NCBI RefSeq assembly: GCF_003160695.1
Contig: NZ_QGDD01000002.1
Span: 372,001 to 436,000 of the forward strand
Direction: 5' to 3'
Length of the DNA stretch: 64,000 nt
From: Nocardioides silvaticus
GTDB taxonomy: Bacteria; Actinomycetota; Actinomycetes; Propionibacteriales; Nocardioidaceae
Position numbers and translations under genes: made by a program. The notes below the pieces were generated by a model. It had not been told where the DNA came from and did not search any database. It saw nothing but the letters and a program-made list of their open reading frames with translations. Below, in pieces: positions 7,205 through 15,272 of this stretch; positions within the stretch are counted from its first letter, which is position 1, and each line of letters starts with the position of its first letter.

Positions 7205-8674
7205 TTGAGCATCAGAATGTCACTGGACGCAATCGACAACTTCGGCGGCATCGACGCCGACGGCGACGCGCTCTTGCGAGCCTGCTTCACGAACCACGAG
7301 TCCTACGTCTCTGCAAGGGACATGAGCAAGTTCTTAGTGCTCGGACGTAAGGGCGCTGGCAAGACGGCGATTTACAAGCAGCTGATACTGACGAACGAGC
7401 CAGACACCTTCTCGTACGGTTACAGCTTCGACGACTATCCGTGGCATCACCACGACCTCCAGGCAGAAGTGGGCGTACCGGAAGAGCGTCGGTACATCCA
7501 CAGTTGGAAGTACCTGATTCTGATGGGCCTGTCGAAGATCCTCCTCAACTACGACCAAAGCCAACCCTGGTCCGTGTCCGTCATGGACTCCATTGGCGCA
7601 CTCGAGAACTTCGTCGTCGACTCCTATGGATCTCGTGACCCCGACTACTCACAACTCTTCAGCCCGGGAAAGGAACTCCGCTTCAAGGGTGGGCTGAACC
7701 TGAAGTTCGCGCAGATCCAAGCGGAGCGCGTGTCGATTGAGGATCTGCCGGTGCATATTCAGGCCATCAACCGTGCGGTTCAAGATCACGTGCTCGCTGC
7801 ACTCAACCCGAACAACAACTACTACATTTGCTTCGACCAACTCGATCTTGGCTTCTCGACGGTCGATGAGAAGTATGGGCAACGCCTGACGGGCCTCCTG
7901 ATCGCGGCGCGCGACCTCTTTGTCGCAGCCAAGGAGGCCGGCAAAAGGTTCAACCCAGTCATCTTTCTTCGCGACGACATCTACCAGGATCTTCAGTTTG
8001 AGGACAAGAACAAGATCACCGAGAACTACTCAACTCGCCTGCACTGGGAGGTAGAGGGTCCAGGTCTAACGCTGAAGCAACTCATGGAACGTCGCTTCAC
8101 AGAAGTACTCGGAAATGGCACGGCGGTTACTTGGGAGCAGGTTTTCGACGAGTCACCCGAGACCCGCATGCCCGGCAGGCAGTCGAAGTACCAGCACATC
8201 TGCGATCGCACTCTTCTGCGGCCGCGAGACATGATCAAGTTCTGCAACGAGATTTTGAAAGAGCATCGACGAGACGAGGATGGGTCTCCACTCTTTGGCA
8301 ACCCCGCGATTCACGCCGCACGGGACCCCTACTCGGACTACTTATTGAACGAGATCGATGATGAGATCGCGAAGCACGTCCCGATGTATAAGGACTACCT
8401 AGAGGTGCTAAAGATAGTTGGATCAGAGAAGTTTGAGTTCACGGCTTTCGCGGACGTTTTTGACCAACGTGAAGAGTTGGCAGGACATAGCCCAATGGAC
8501 GCCTTGGCTGAGTTGTTCGCATTCTCAGTCATCAGTTATCTGAGACCGGGCGGTCGCGGCGGGGGATCTGAGTACGTATGGCGCTACAAGGACCCGCGGG
8601 CGCGGTTTGACTCAAATATCGATTCGTTTCGAGTCCATCCCGGATTCAAAGAGGTTCTCGGGCTCACGCGATGA
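7205..8674 (+). CDS. P-loop ATPase, Sll1717-type
   Basis: A 489-residue protein with Walker A LGRKGAGKT (about residues 44-52) and an acidic YICFDQLDLGF segment near 208 that fits Walker B. The FLVLGRKGAGKTAIY start and the later FLRDDIY segment are typical of the Sll1717 group of P-loop ATPases, often annotated near phage-defence or signalling genes; the cellular role is not established. TTG 7205 is preferred because GGGGGA lies five to six bases upstream; ATG 7217 is the alternative but too far from that site. The gene is clearly richer in A/T third positions than its neighbours, which suggests horizontal acquisition. No close functional partner is fused to it. Confidence 0.72.
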   Translation: MSIRMSLDAIDNFGGIDADGDALLRACFTNHESYVSARDMSKFLVLGRKGAGKTAIYKQLILTNEPDTFSYGYSFDDYPWHHHDLQAEVGVPEERRYIHSWKYLILMGLSKILLNYDQSQPWSVSVMDSIGALENFVVDSYGSRDPDYSQLFSPGKELRFKGGLNLKFAQIQAERVSIEDLPVHIQAINRAVQDHVLAALNPNNNYYICFDQLDLGFSTVDEKYGQRLTGLLIAARDLFVAAKEAGKRFNPVIFLRDDIYQDLQFEDKNKITENYSTRLHWEVEGPGLTLKQLMERRFTEVLGNGTAVTWEQVFDESPETRMPGRQSKYQHICDRTLLRPRDMIKFCNEILKEHRRDEDGSPLFGNPAIHAARDPYSDYLLNEIDDEIAKHVPMYKDYLEVLKIVGSEKFEFTAFADVFDQREELAGHSPMDALAELFAFSVISYLRPGGRGGGSEYVWRYKDPRARFDSNIDSFRVHPGFKEVLGLTR

Positions 8675-8775
8675 CCCGCGATCCCTACCGGCGCCCTCCA
8701 AGAACTGATGACAACTCGGCATACGCCGCGGACACCGGCCCTCGACCGACGCACCCGTAAAGCCGCCCCTATCAG

Positions 8776-8797
8776 GTGAGCGCACTTCGCCGCTCAC
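8776..8797. terminator. hairpin between convergent island genes
   Basis: GTGAGCG and CGCTCAC form a seven-pair stem with loop CACTTCGC, in the 194-bp gap between the ATPase gene and the convergent DUF6615-like gene. It could terminate either transcript; no T run is present. Confidence 0.4.
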
Positions 8798-8866
8798 GGA
8801 TCCCATCTCGCACTGGCCCATTGCGCCGCCAACCGAATAGGCACCACGTTGCGCCCGGGGACATAA

Positions 8867-8883
8867 GATCAGCGTCGCTGATC
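8867..8883. repeat. perfect short palindrome at the end of the DUF6615-like gene
   Basis: GATCAGCGTCGCTGATC: eight-base arms around one base, overlapping the stop codon of the minus-strand gene. It may be a small terminator or a protein site. Confidence 0.35.
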
Positions 8884-9906
8884 GCCCTCGCGCCTAGTGA
8901 CCGCCACGCGACGTGGCCACTCCGACCTCGGCAGGTCGCTCCTGGCAAGCCACGCTTCAATGGTCTCCTCCGATGGGTCGAGAACATAGTCGGCGGGATC
9001 AGATCGCACTCCCTCGCCCACGATTGCGAGGGCTTCTTCGAACGTCGTGGTCTCGTCGTGCGCGTAAAGGCCGAGCGTCGCGACTGCAGCGACAAACGCC
9101 GGATCGGTTGGGTCTAACGCGCCGCCGAAGCCGAGCTGCTCCCAAACTGTCTGAGTAGCCAAGTGGCGACCGGTGGGCGGATGCCTTCGATCGGGCAACG
9201 ATGATGGACAACCGACCAGACATGTCAGCGGCATGGCGACGTCGATGACCTCCGCTAGATCGACCTCAGTTACGGTCCCTCCACGTTGGGCGGCCTCAAT
9301 GCCAAGTCGTTCTGCCTCTCTCGCGGAAATCGCGGTAACGCCTTCCGCCGCAGGCGGCAGGTCACAGAGGCCCGGCGATTCGCACGCATCGGCCGTGTAG
9401 ACGAACCCGATCCCCGTCGCGTTGAAGAGTGCATGAATGGCTGGAACCCCGGCGCGTCTTGAAGCCGATATCAGGCGCGTAGACTGAAGCTCAGAGCCCC
9501 CTCCCACGCGGTAGGCGAGGTCGTAGTACGGCATGGGTCGTGTATAGAAGGCACGCTTTGCCTGAACCCAGAAATCGAACCACCGCGTTCGGCCTTCGAT
9601 CCACCACTCCAGGTCGGCCCCTGTGCGGGTCTCTGCGGCGAGTCCCCCTAGGTCCACATATGTGAAGGTCGGGACCAGTTGCTCCAACGCCGTCAACAAA
9701 TTGTCAGTCACTGTCGTCTCGCGCAGCGGCTGAGCCTTATTGACGCGATCCGCGAGCCAGGTGCCAGTGGCAACCGACACCTGAGCGAGAGCCCCGCCGA
9801 GTTCGGCGGGATCTCGGTCCAGGTCATGGGCGATTGCGAGATGCTCGGTGTATTCAAGGTTGAGCTGCGTGGGCTGGAGCAGGGTCGTCCCGAAACCATC
9901 CGTCAT
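8869..9906 (-). CDS. DUF6615-like protein with Mrr-like nuclease motifs
   Basis: A 345-residue protein of unknown function. The N-terminal half has the pattern E64...D69-N70, then ETRTGADLEWWI (93-104) and FWVQAKRA (113-120), followed by a conserved Gln/Leu segment LQSTRLISA. The spacing D-x-E ... Q-x-K recalls the PD-(D/E)xK nuclease fold, and Q-A-K-R is the form seen in Mrr-type enzymes. The pattern also matches what I recall of DUF6615. The C-terminal ~150 residues are not recognised. ATG 9906 is preceded by GGGAGGA at good distance; GTG 9909 is the alternative. Convergent with the ATPase gene and, like it, AT-richer than the window, so it may be part of the same acquired cassette. Catalysis is inferred from motifs only. 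Confidence 0.55.
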   Translation of the reverse strand: MTDGFGTTLLQPTQLNLEYTEHLAIAHDLDRDPAELGGALAQVSVATGTWLADRVNKAQPLRETTVTDNLLTALEQLVPTFTYVDLGGLAAETRTGADLEWWIEGRTRWFDFWVQAKRAFYTRPMPYYDLAYRVGGGSELQSTRLISASRRAGVPAIHALFNATGIGFVYTADACESPGLCDLPPAAEGVTAISAREAERLGIEAAQRGGTVTEVDLAEVIDVAMPLTCLVGCPSSLPDRRHPPTGRHLATQTVWEQLGFGGALDPTDPAFVAAVATLGLYAHDETTTFEEALAIVGEGVRSDPADYVLDPSEETIEAWLARSDLPRSEWPRRVAVTRREGDQRR

Positions 9907-10024
9907 CACGCAATCCTCCCAGCGCCGGCTAGGTTCCGGAAAGGCTTCGAGTCAACGTCGCTGTCGAGGCGGTGCCTCGGATAACACAACCCAAGCCGCC
10001 TATCCGCCGCCACCATTCACAGTG

Positions 10025-10486
10025 CTATGACCGCAACTGCGCCTCGTGCCACCGCACTGCTTCAGGGCCAAACGCCCGAAGATGCGGCCACGGAACCCAG
10101 GTCTGGTTCGCGGCCCGGTCGTCGATTACAAATGTAGCCTTCTCGTAGGCCCTCGCAAACGCGTGTCCCCACTCTTCAAGCGCCGTCTCGCGGTTGATGT
10201 ATCCGCGCTGGATGTACATCGCGAACACATCGAGCATCGCTATGGCGCGATTGACCTCCTGGTAGCGCTCCGGATCGTTGGTTCTGAGGAGCGCGGCCTC
10301 ATGCTCCGAACCGACCTCGTGGAGAAGTCTGCGACCGCGCTGGACGTCAGAGGCGATAAGCCGCTCGTGCATGGTCAGAAACAGGTCCCTTCGGTCCTGT
10401 TCGGATCGCTGCCGGTAGGTGACGGGACTCAGCGTGAGTGCTGCCGACGCGAAGACGAAGGACGCTATCGAGGTGAAGGTCTCCAC
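10025..10486 (-). CDS. hypothetical protein with one N-terminal membrane segment
   Basis: A 153-residue protein with a hydrophobic segment at about residues 6-22 (SIASFVFASAALTLSPV), then a charged, helical cytoplasmic or extracellular part ending in RWHEAQLRS. I do not recognise the family; the arrangement recalls small DUF4760-type membrane proteins. GTG 10486 is used, with a TAGGTT box eight bases upstream. It lies in the AT-richer island together with the DUF6615-like gene on the same strand, 118 bp upstream of it. Function unknown. Confidence 0.5.
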   Translation of the reverse strand: METFTSIASFVFASAALTLSPVTYRQRSEQDRRDLFLTMHERLIASDVQRGRRLLHEVGSEHEAALLRTNDPERYQEVNRAIAMLDVFAMYIQRGYINRETALEEWGHAFARAYEKATFVIDDRAANQTWVPWPHLRAFGPEAVRWHEAQLRS

Positions 10487-10692
10487 GAGCAGACAACCTA
10501 GTTGATGTCAGTTCCGGGCGGCTGAGGTTGATTCCCCGCAAAGTCCGGCGAAGGTCATTGCGCCGCGAACCGGACACCCAGCCAGCTTCGATGACTGCTG
10601 CGCTGAGGAGCAAACGCGAGAATCGGCAGGCCCCGGTGGTACCAGAGGACCTCGGGAAGCGCTCCTCGGTGCAGAGGCTGAAAGGTGAGGAC

Positions 10693-11427
10693 ATGCCACT
10701 GGATCATGGGTACGGCGTCGCGATCGGCACGTTCGCATCGTTCACCCGCGAGGACCCCAGTGACTTCGGGACCTGGTACCACGGAAAGCTCCGCATCGAC
10801 ACTCCCGCGGGACAGTACGAGGCGGCTCTCGATGTCGACACGCCCAGCGGAGTGGGCGTGAGCTATCGCGTGGTCGACGACCTGACGACCGAGGACATCC
10901 CGGTCCTCGCGGCGCTGCCCAACGGCTTCACGCCGCTGGCGAGTACGCCGACGTCCGGTGCGCTCGACTACGTGCGGAGCGAGATCCTCCGCGATGGCTG
11001 GGTGGTCCGCCGGCTGCGGAGGCCGGTCGTCGGGCTCACGTCGCGGTGGCGCATCGAGGTGTGGGCGCCGAGCCCCCTCGATCTCGCCGTCGGTCGACTT
11101 CACCGATGGTTCGGCTGGATGCGGCTCTGGCGCTGGCGATCCTTCCCGTGGGTCAGCAGTGATGGCGACAACGCGCTGGACGTGCTCGAGACGCTGCTGC
11201 CGACGGCGGCGCGCATCCACATCTTCGGTGAGCCGTTCGCGACCGGGCTCGGCGTGCACAACGTGCACCAGAACCAGGGCGACCCGCCGGGGCCGCACCA
11301 GGCCGAGAACGCGATCTGGCAGGACGGCGCGGTGCTGGTGGAGCGGGCCGACGGCTCGGTCGCTGTCTGGCAGGTCAAGTTCAACACCCAGTCGCTCCAC
11401 ACCGGTGACGACGGCCTGCCGCTCTGA
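10693..11427 (+). CDS. DUF2278 (YukJ-like) family protein
   Basis: A 244-residue protein beginning MPLDHGYGVAIGTFASF, the signature start of DUF2278 proteins, and ending with HNVHQNQGDP plus a QDGAVLVERADGSVAVWQVKFNTQ strand region typical of the family. Biochemical function is unknown. ATG 10693 has GGTGAGG upstream and gives the expected family N-terminus; the open frame extends further upstream to 10528, but that part is not conserved-looking. The gene returns to the high GC of the host, so the island border is near 10.5 kb. Confidence 0.7.
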   Translation: MPLDHGYGVAIGTFASFTREDPSDFGTWYHGKLRIDTPAGQYEAALDVDTPSGVGVSYRVVDDLTTEDIPVLAALPNGFTPLASTPTSGALDYVRSEILRDGWVVRRLRRPVVGLTSRWRIEVWAPSPLDLAVGRLHRWFGWMRLWRWRSFPWVSSDGDNALDVLETLLPTAARIHIFGEPFATGLGVHNVHQNQGDPPGPHQAENAIWQDGAVLVERADGSVAVWQVKFNTQSLHTGDDGLPL

Positions 11428-11458
11428 CCGACCAGTGGCTGGGCTGGGAGGATCAGGC

Positions 11459-12268
11459 ATGCCCTGGTCGTCCACCGTCGACATCGGTGAGTTCGTGGTG
11501 GCCGCCGGCGCGTTCCTCTCGTCCCGCCCGGTTGAGCACGCTCCGCTGCTCACCGAGGCCGACTACCTGCGCCGGCGCCCGCAGCCCGGTGCCGACCAGT
11601 CCTACGGCTGGTGGACCGACGACACCGGCCGGGTCGCGGGGGCGTTCCTCCGTGCGCCGCGGCACCTGCCGATCCTGACCCCGCTTCCTGAGGCAGCGGT
11701 GGGGGAGCTGGTGGAGGTGCTGCCGTTCGGTGCCGGCGTCGGTTGTGACGTGACCATGGTCGACGCGGTCCTGGCGGCGTCGGAGCGGGTCGGGATCCCG
11801 CTCGTCCCACGGCACCGGCTGGTGATCCACCGCCTCGACGTGCCGCCGCCGACCGTGCCGGTCCCGGGTGCCGCGCGGGTGGCGGGGCCGCAGGACCACG
11901 CCCTGCTCGACGACTGGTTCGACCGGCTGATGGCGGCCAACCCGGGCGACCCGAGCGACCGCGCGTACGTCGTCGACGACCCGCTGGCCGATGGTCGGAT
12001 CACCTTGTGGGAGGTCGACGGCGAGCCGGTCGCGGTGGCGGGTCGGACCCGGGTGCTGTCCGGCATGACGCGGGTCGGGGCCGTCTTCGCGCCGTCCGGT
12101 GACCCGCGGCTCGAGACCGCGGTGCTCGCCGCGGCGACGGCCGGAGCGGCGGCGGTGGCCGGTGACGTGCTGGTGCTCGCGGCACGCGACGACCGCGAGA
12201 GCGTGGACCGGCTCGCGGCCCTCGGCTACCGGGCGGTGCGCGAGCGGGTCGTGCTCAGCGCAGGATGA
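11459..12268 (+). CDS. GNAT-type acetyltransferase-like protein
   Basis: A 269-residue protein that looks like a two-part GNAT protein: the C-terminal half has LWEVDGEPVAVAGRTRVLSGMTRVGAVFAP followed by the terminal LAALGYRAV motif of acetyltransferases. The acetyl-CoA loop (R/Q-x-x-G-x-G/A) is degenerate. Substrate unknown. GGGAGGAT seven bases before ATG 11459 is a strong ribosome-binding site. It overlaps the convergent membrane-protein gene by 14 bp. Confidence 0.6.
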   Translation: MPWSSTVDIGEFVVAAGAFLSSRPVEHAPLLTEADYLRRRPQPGADQSYGWWTDDTGRVAGAFLRAPRHLPILTPLPEAAVGELVEVLPFGAGVGCDVTMVDAVLAASERVGIPLVPRHRLVIHRLDVPPPTVPVPGAARVAGPQDHALLDDWFDRLMAANPGDPSDRAYVVDDPLADGRITLWEVDGEPVAVAGRTRVLSGMTRVGAVFAPSGDPRLETAVLAAATAGAAAVAGDVLVLAARDDRESVDRLAALGYRAVRERVVLSAG

Positions 12269-12608
12269 CCCACCACACGCCGGCGGCGACCGGGATCAGC
12301 CCGGTCAGCATCCACCAGGTCATCAGCGAGGTCCGGTTGATCGCCCGCACGGCGGCGATGCCGAGGACGTGGAACGCCGCCCCCAGCAGGATCAGCGCGA
12401 GCTGGGCGTCGAGCCGGTCGTCGCTGACGGCGTCGGCGGCCAGGATCAGCCCGACGGTGAGGTGGATCAGCGTGGTGATGATCAGCGCCGAGACCACCCG
12501 CCGCTGCACTGTGTGGAGCCGCTCGAGGTCCTTCGGGTCCGCGGCTTTGCGCGGGGCGCTGGGGTCCATCAGGTGTCGACGACGAGGAGGCGACGACTGC
12601 TGGCTCAC
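12255..12608 (-). CDS. small integral membrane protein
   Basis: A 117-residue protein with a charged N-terminus and three predicted membrane helices (VVSALIITTLIHLTVGLIL, LALILLGAAFHVLGIAAV, MTWWMLTGLIPVAAGVWWV). Family not recognised. GTG 12608 is chosen because TACCCT lies six bases upstream, the leaderless arrangement common in this window; ATG 12569 is possible. Its 3' end overlaps the convergent GNAT gene. Confidence 0.6.
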   Translation of the reverse strand: MSQQSSPPRRRHLMDPSAPRKAADPKDLERLHTVQRRVVSALIITTLIHLTVGLILAADAVSDDRLDAQLALILLGAAFHVLGIAAVRAINRTSLMTWWMLTGLIPVAAGVWWVILR

Positions 12609-12686
12609 GGTCCCAGGGTATCGAGCCGGCCTCGGCTCCCGGAAATGCGTGGCGAAGCGGCCGGGGACGATGAATGCTTGCGTGTC

Positions 12687-13673
12687 ATGGACATCACCAG
12701 GTTCGGCCCCGACGACGTGGCCGCCGTGAAGGAGTGGACCGACCTCCACAACGCCGCCAACAAGGTCGACGCTCCGTGGGAGCACGAGCAGACGGTGCTC
12801 CGCTCAGAGGCCAGGTTCCGGCACGGCTGGGACGGTGAGCCCGCGGTGCCGTTCCTCGCTCGCGTCGACGGCAGGGTCGTCGCCAGCGGGAACATCTCGA
12901 CCAGCGAGTACGACAACCTCCACCTCGCCTGGCTCGGCCTCGCCGTCCACCCCGACCACCGCCGCCAGGGTCACGGCAGCTCGGTCCTCGCCTTCCTCGA
13001 GGACGAGGCCCGCCGGCTCGGTCGCACGACCGTCGGCATGGGCGGATGGGAGTCCGACGCGGTGGTCGGGTTCGCCGCCCGGCACGGCTACGAGAAGGCG
13101 CACCAGGCGATCAACCGGCGGCAGTACCTCGCCGACGTCGACCGCGCGGAGCTGCAGAGGCGGTACGACGAGGCGCTCGCGCACGCGACCGACTACGTGC
13201 TGGAGCGTCGTACGCTCCCGACGCCGGGGGAGGAGCTCGCCGATCTCGCCGAGATGGCCTCGGCCATCAACGACGCGCCCACCGACGACCTCGACATCGA
13301 GGACGAGGTGTTCACCGCCGAGCGGATGAAGGCCTACGAGGACGCCATCGCCTTCCGCCAGGAGCGGGCCTACCGGGTCGTCGCCCGGCACGTCCCGTCG
13401 GGCCAGCTGGCCGGCCAGACCGTGGTCGTCGTCGACTCCAACAACCCGACCGTGGGCGACCAGCACGACACGTCGGTCGTCGGCTCCCACCGCGGGCACC
13501 GGCTCGGTCTGCTGCTCAAGGCGGAGATGCTGATCTGGCTGGCGGAGGACGAGCCGCAGCTGGAGGAGATCGACACGTTCAACGCGGAGTCCAACGACCA
13601 CATGATCGGCGTCAACGAGCTCCTCGGCTACCGGGTGATGGGTCGCGAGCTCGCGTTCCAGAAGTCGCTCTGA
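12687..13673 (+). CDS. tandem GNAT acetyltransferase
   Basis: A 328-residue protein with two GNAT domains. The first has LGLAVHPDHRRQGHGSSVLAFL (canonical acetyl-CoA-binding loop R-R-Q-G-H-G) at about residues 87-108. The second has TSVVGSHRGHRLGLLLKAEML near 270. It resembles actinobacterial proteins of the mycothiol synthase-like double-GNAT shape, but the substrate is unknown. ATG 12687 gives MDITRFGPDD, a normal GNAT start. Stands alone between unrelated genes. Confidence 0.75.
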   Translation: MDITRFGPDDVAAVKEWTDLHNAANKVDAPWEHEQTVLRSEARFRHGWDGEPAVPFLARVDGRVVASGNISTSEYDNLHLAWLGLAVHPDHRRQGHGSSVLAFLEDEARRLGRTTVGMGGWESDAVVGFAARHGYEKAHQAINRRQYLADVDRAELQRRYDEALAHATDYVLERRTLPTPGEELADLAEMASAINDAPTDDLDIEDEVFTAERMKAYEDAIAFRQERAYRVVARHVPSGQLAGQTVVVVDSNNPTVGDQHDTSVVGSHRGHRLGLLLKAEMLIWLAEDEPQLEEIDTFNAESNDHMIGVNELLGYRVMGRELAFQKSL

Positions 13674-13713
13674 GTTGGCGCCGCAGGAGCTACCGGAGAA
13701 GTAGCCTGCTCGC

Positions 13714-14766
13714 GTGTCCGACGTCCGGCCGAGCGTGAACCAGGAGGTGCGCTTCTGCCGCGCCGACGACGGGGTGCGGCTGGCGTGGGCCCGGCACGGG
13801 TCCGGACCGCCGCTGCTCATCGTCTCTTGCTGGCTCAGCCACCTCCAGCACGACTGGCAGAGCCCGGTGTGGCGGCACTTCCTCGACGACCTCGGGGACA
13901 TCGCCACCGTGGTGCGGTACGACGAGCGCGGGTTCGGGCTCTCGGACTGGTCGTCCGACGACCTCTCCCTCGAGCGCCGGCTCGCCGACCTCGAGACGCT
14001 CGTCGAGGCCGCGGGGCTGAGCCGCTTCTCCGTGCTCGGGATGTCCGGCGGGGCGCCGGTCGCGCTCGCCTACGCCCACCGGCACCCGGAGCGGGTGAAC
14101 CGCCTGGTGCTCTACGGCGCGATGGCGGCCGGTGGTCCGACCGCGGAGGAGTCGGAGGAGGAGACCGCCTTCCTGGCGATGATCCGCGCCGGCTGGGCGC
14201 GACCCGACCCGTTGTTCCGACGGGTGTTCACCAACATGTTCATCCCCGACGCGACCGAGCAGCAGATGCAGTGGATGGACGAGCTCCAGCGCACCTCGAC
14301 CAACGCCGACATCGCGGTGTGCAGCAGGGAGGCCCGACACCGGACCGACGTGACGCGCCTGCTGCCCGAGATCGCCGTACCCACCCTCGTGCTGCACGCC
14401 GACGACGACCGGGTCGTTCCCGAGAGCGGCGTCCAGCTGGCCGCCTCGATTCCCGACGCCCGGCTGGTGATGCTGCGCTCCCGCAACCACATCCTGCTGT
14501 CGGACGAGCCCGCCTGGGACGTGTTCCGCCGCGAGGTGGCCGACTTCCTCGAGCCGGAACGGGTCGCCGTGCCGATCGACCACCTGTCCGGTCGCGAACG
14601 GGAGATCCTGCTGCTCGCGGCGGAGGGCCTGGACAACACGGCCATCGCGGACCGGCTCACCCTCAGCGTGCGCACCGTCGAGCGGCACTTCCAGAACGTC
14701 TACCTCAAGCTCGGGCTGTCCGGACGGACCGCGCGTGCCGCGGCCGTCGCCCGCGTCCTGGCCTGA
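13714..14766 (+). CDS. alpha/beta hydrolase fused to a LuxR-type DNA-binding domain
   Basis: A 350-residue fusion. Residues ~15-280 are an alpha/beta hydrolase, with nucleophile elbow GMSGGAP (Ser), the DERGFGLSDW segment, and HADDDRVVP for the acid. Residues ~290-350 are a LuxR HTH (SGREREILLLAAEGLDNTAIADRL and SVRTVERHFQNVYLKLGLSGR). The hydrolase domain could sense or turn over a small ester or lactone and control DNA binding; this is inference from domain order. GTG 13714 has TAGCCT six bases upstream, so it is probably leaderless. The target genes are unknown; the nearest downstream gene is the DsrE protein. Confidence 0.8.
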   Translation: MSDVRPSVNQEVRFCRADDGVRLAWARHGSGPPLLIVSCWLSHLQHDWQSPVWRHFLDDLGDIATVVRYDERGFGLSDWSSDDLSLERRLADLETLVEAAGLSRFSVLGMSGGAPVALAYAHRHPERVNRLVLYGAMAAGGPTAEESEEETAFLAMIRAGWARPDPLFRRVFTNMFIPDATEQQMQWMDELQRTSTNADIAVCSREARHRTDVTRLLPEIAVPTLVLHADDDRVVPESGVQLAASIPDARLVMLRSRNHILLSDEPAWDVFRREVADFLEPERVAVPIDHLSGREREILLLAAEGLDNTAIADRLTLSVRTVERHFQNVYLKLGLSGRTARAAAVARVLA

Positions 14767-14894
14767 CACGCGTACGCGTCGACCGCCAACCGGCCCTCCG
14801 CGGACGGCGAGAAGCTACGCGTCGGCGCGGAAGAGCGCGACCCCTCCCGATTCCTACCTTCGTGTCACCTCACCAACACGAAGGGAAGACCCAG

Positions 14895-15272
14895 ATGTCC
14901 AACAAGGCAGTTGTCAGCCTCACCACCGGTCTCGAGGACCCCGAGAAGGTCACCGTCGCGTTCCTGGTCGCGGTCGGCGCCGCCGAGCAGGGCCGACCGA
15001 CCCTGATGTTCCTCACCAAGGAGGCCGTGCGCCTCGCGGTGCCCGGCGTCGCCGTCGGTACGGCGTGCGACGGGTGCCCGCCGCTCCCCGAGCTCATTGA
15101 GCGCTACGTCGCCGCCGGCGGCAGCTTCCTGGTCTGCCCGCTGTGCTTCAACGCCCGGGCACTCGACCAGGAGAACCTCATCAAGGGCGCCGAGCTCGGC
15201 GGCACGATCCCGATGTGGAACTGGATCGGAGGCGACAGCGGCGACGAGGGCGCGACCGCGTTCAGCTACTGA
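14895..15272 (+). CDS. DsrE/DsrF-like sulfur-carrier family protein
   Basis: A 125-residue protein with the DsrE fold signature: VVSLTTGLEDPEKVTVAFLVAV, MFLTKEAVRLAVPG, and a Cys-containing end LVCPLCFNARAL. Three cysteines (C-D-G-C and C-P-L-C) are retained, consistent with persulfide or thiol chemistry; the actual role is unknown. AAGGGAAG sits at good distance before ATG 14895. It overlaps the 3' end of the convergent ipdC by 7 bp. Confidence 0.7.
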   Translation: MSNKAVVSLTTGLEDPEKVTVAFLVAVGAAEQGRPTLMFLTKEAVRLAVPGVAVGTACDGCPPLPELIERYVAAGGSFLVCPLCFNARALDQENLIKGAELGGTIPMWNWIGGDSGDEGATAFSY

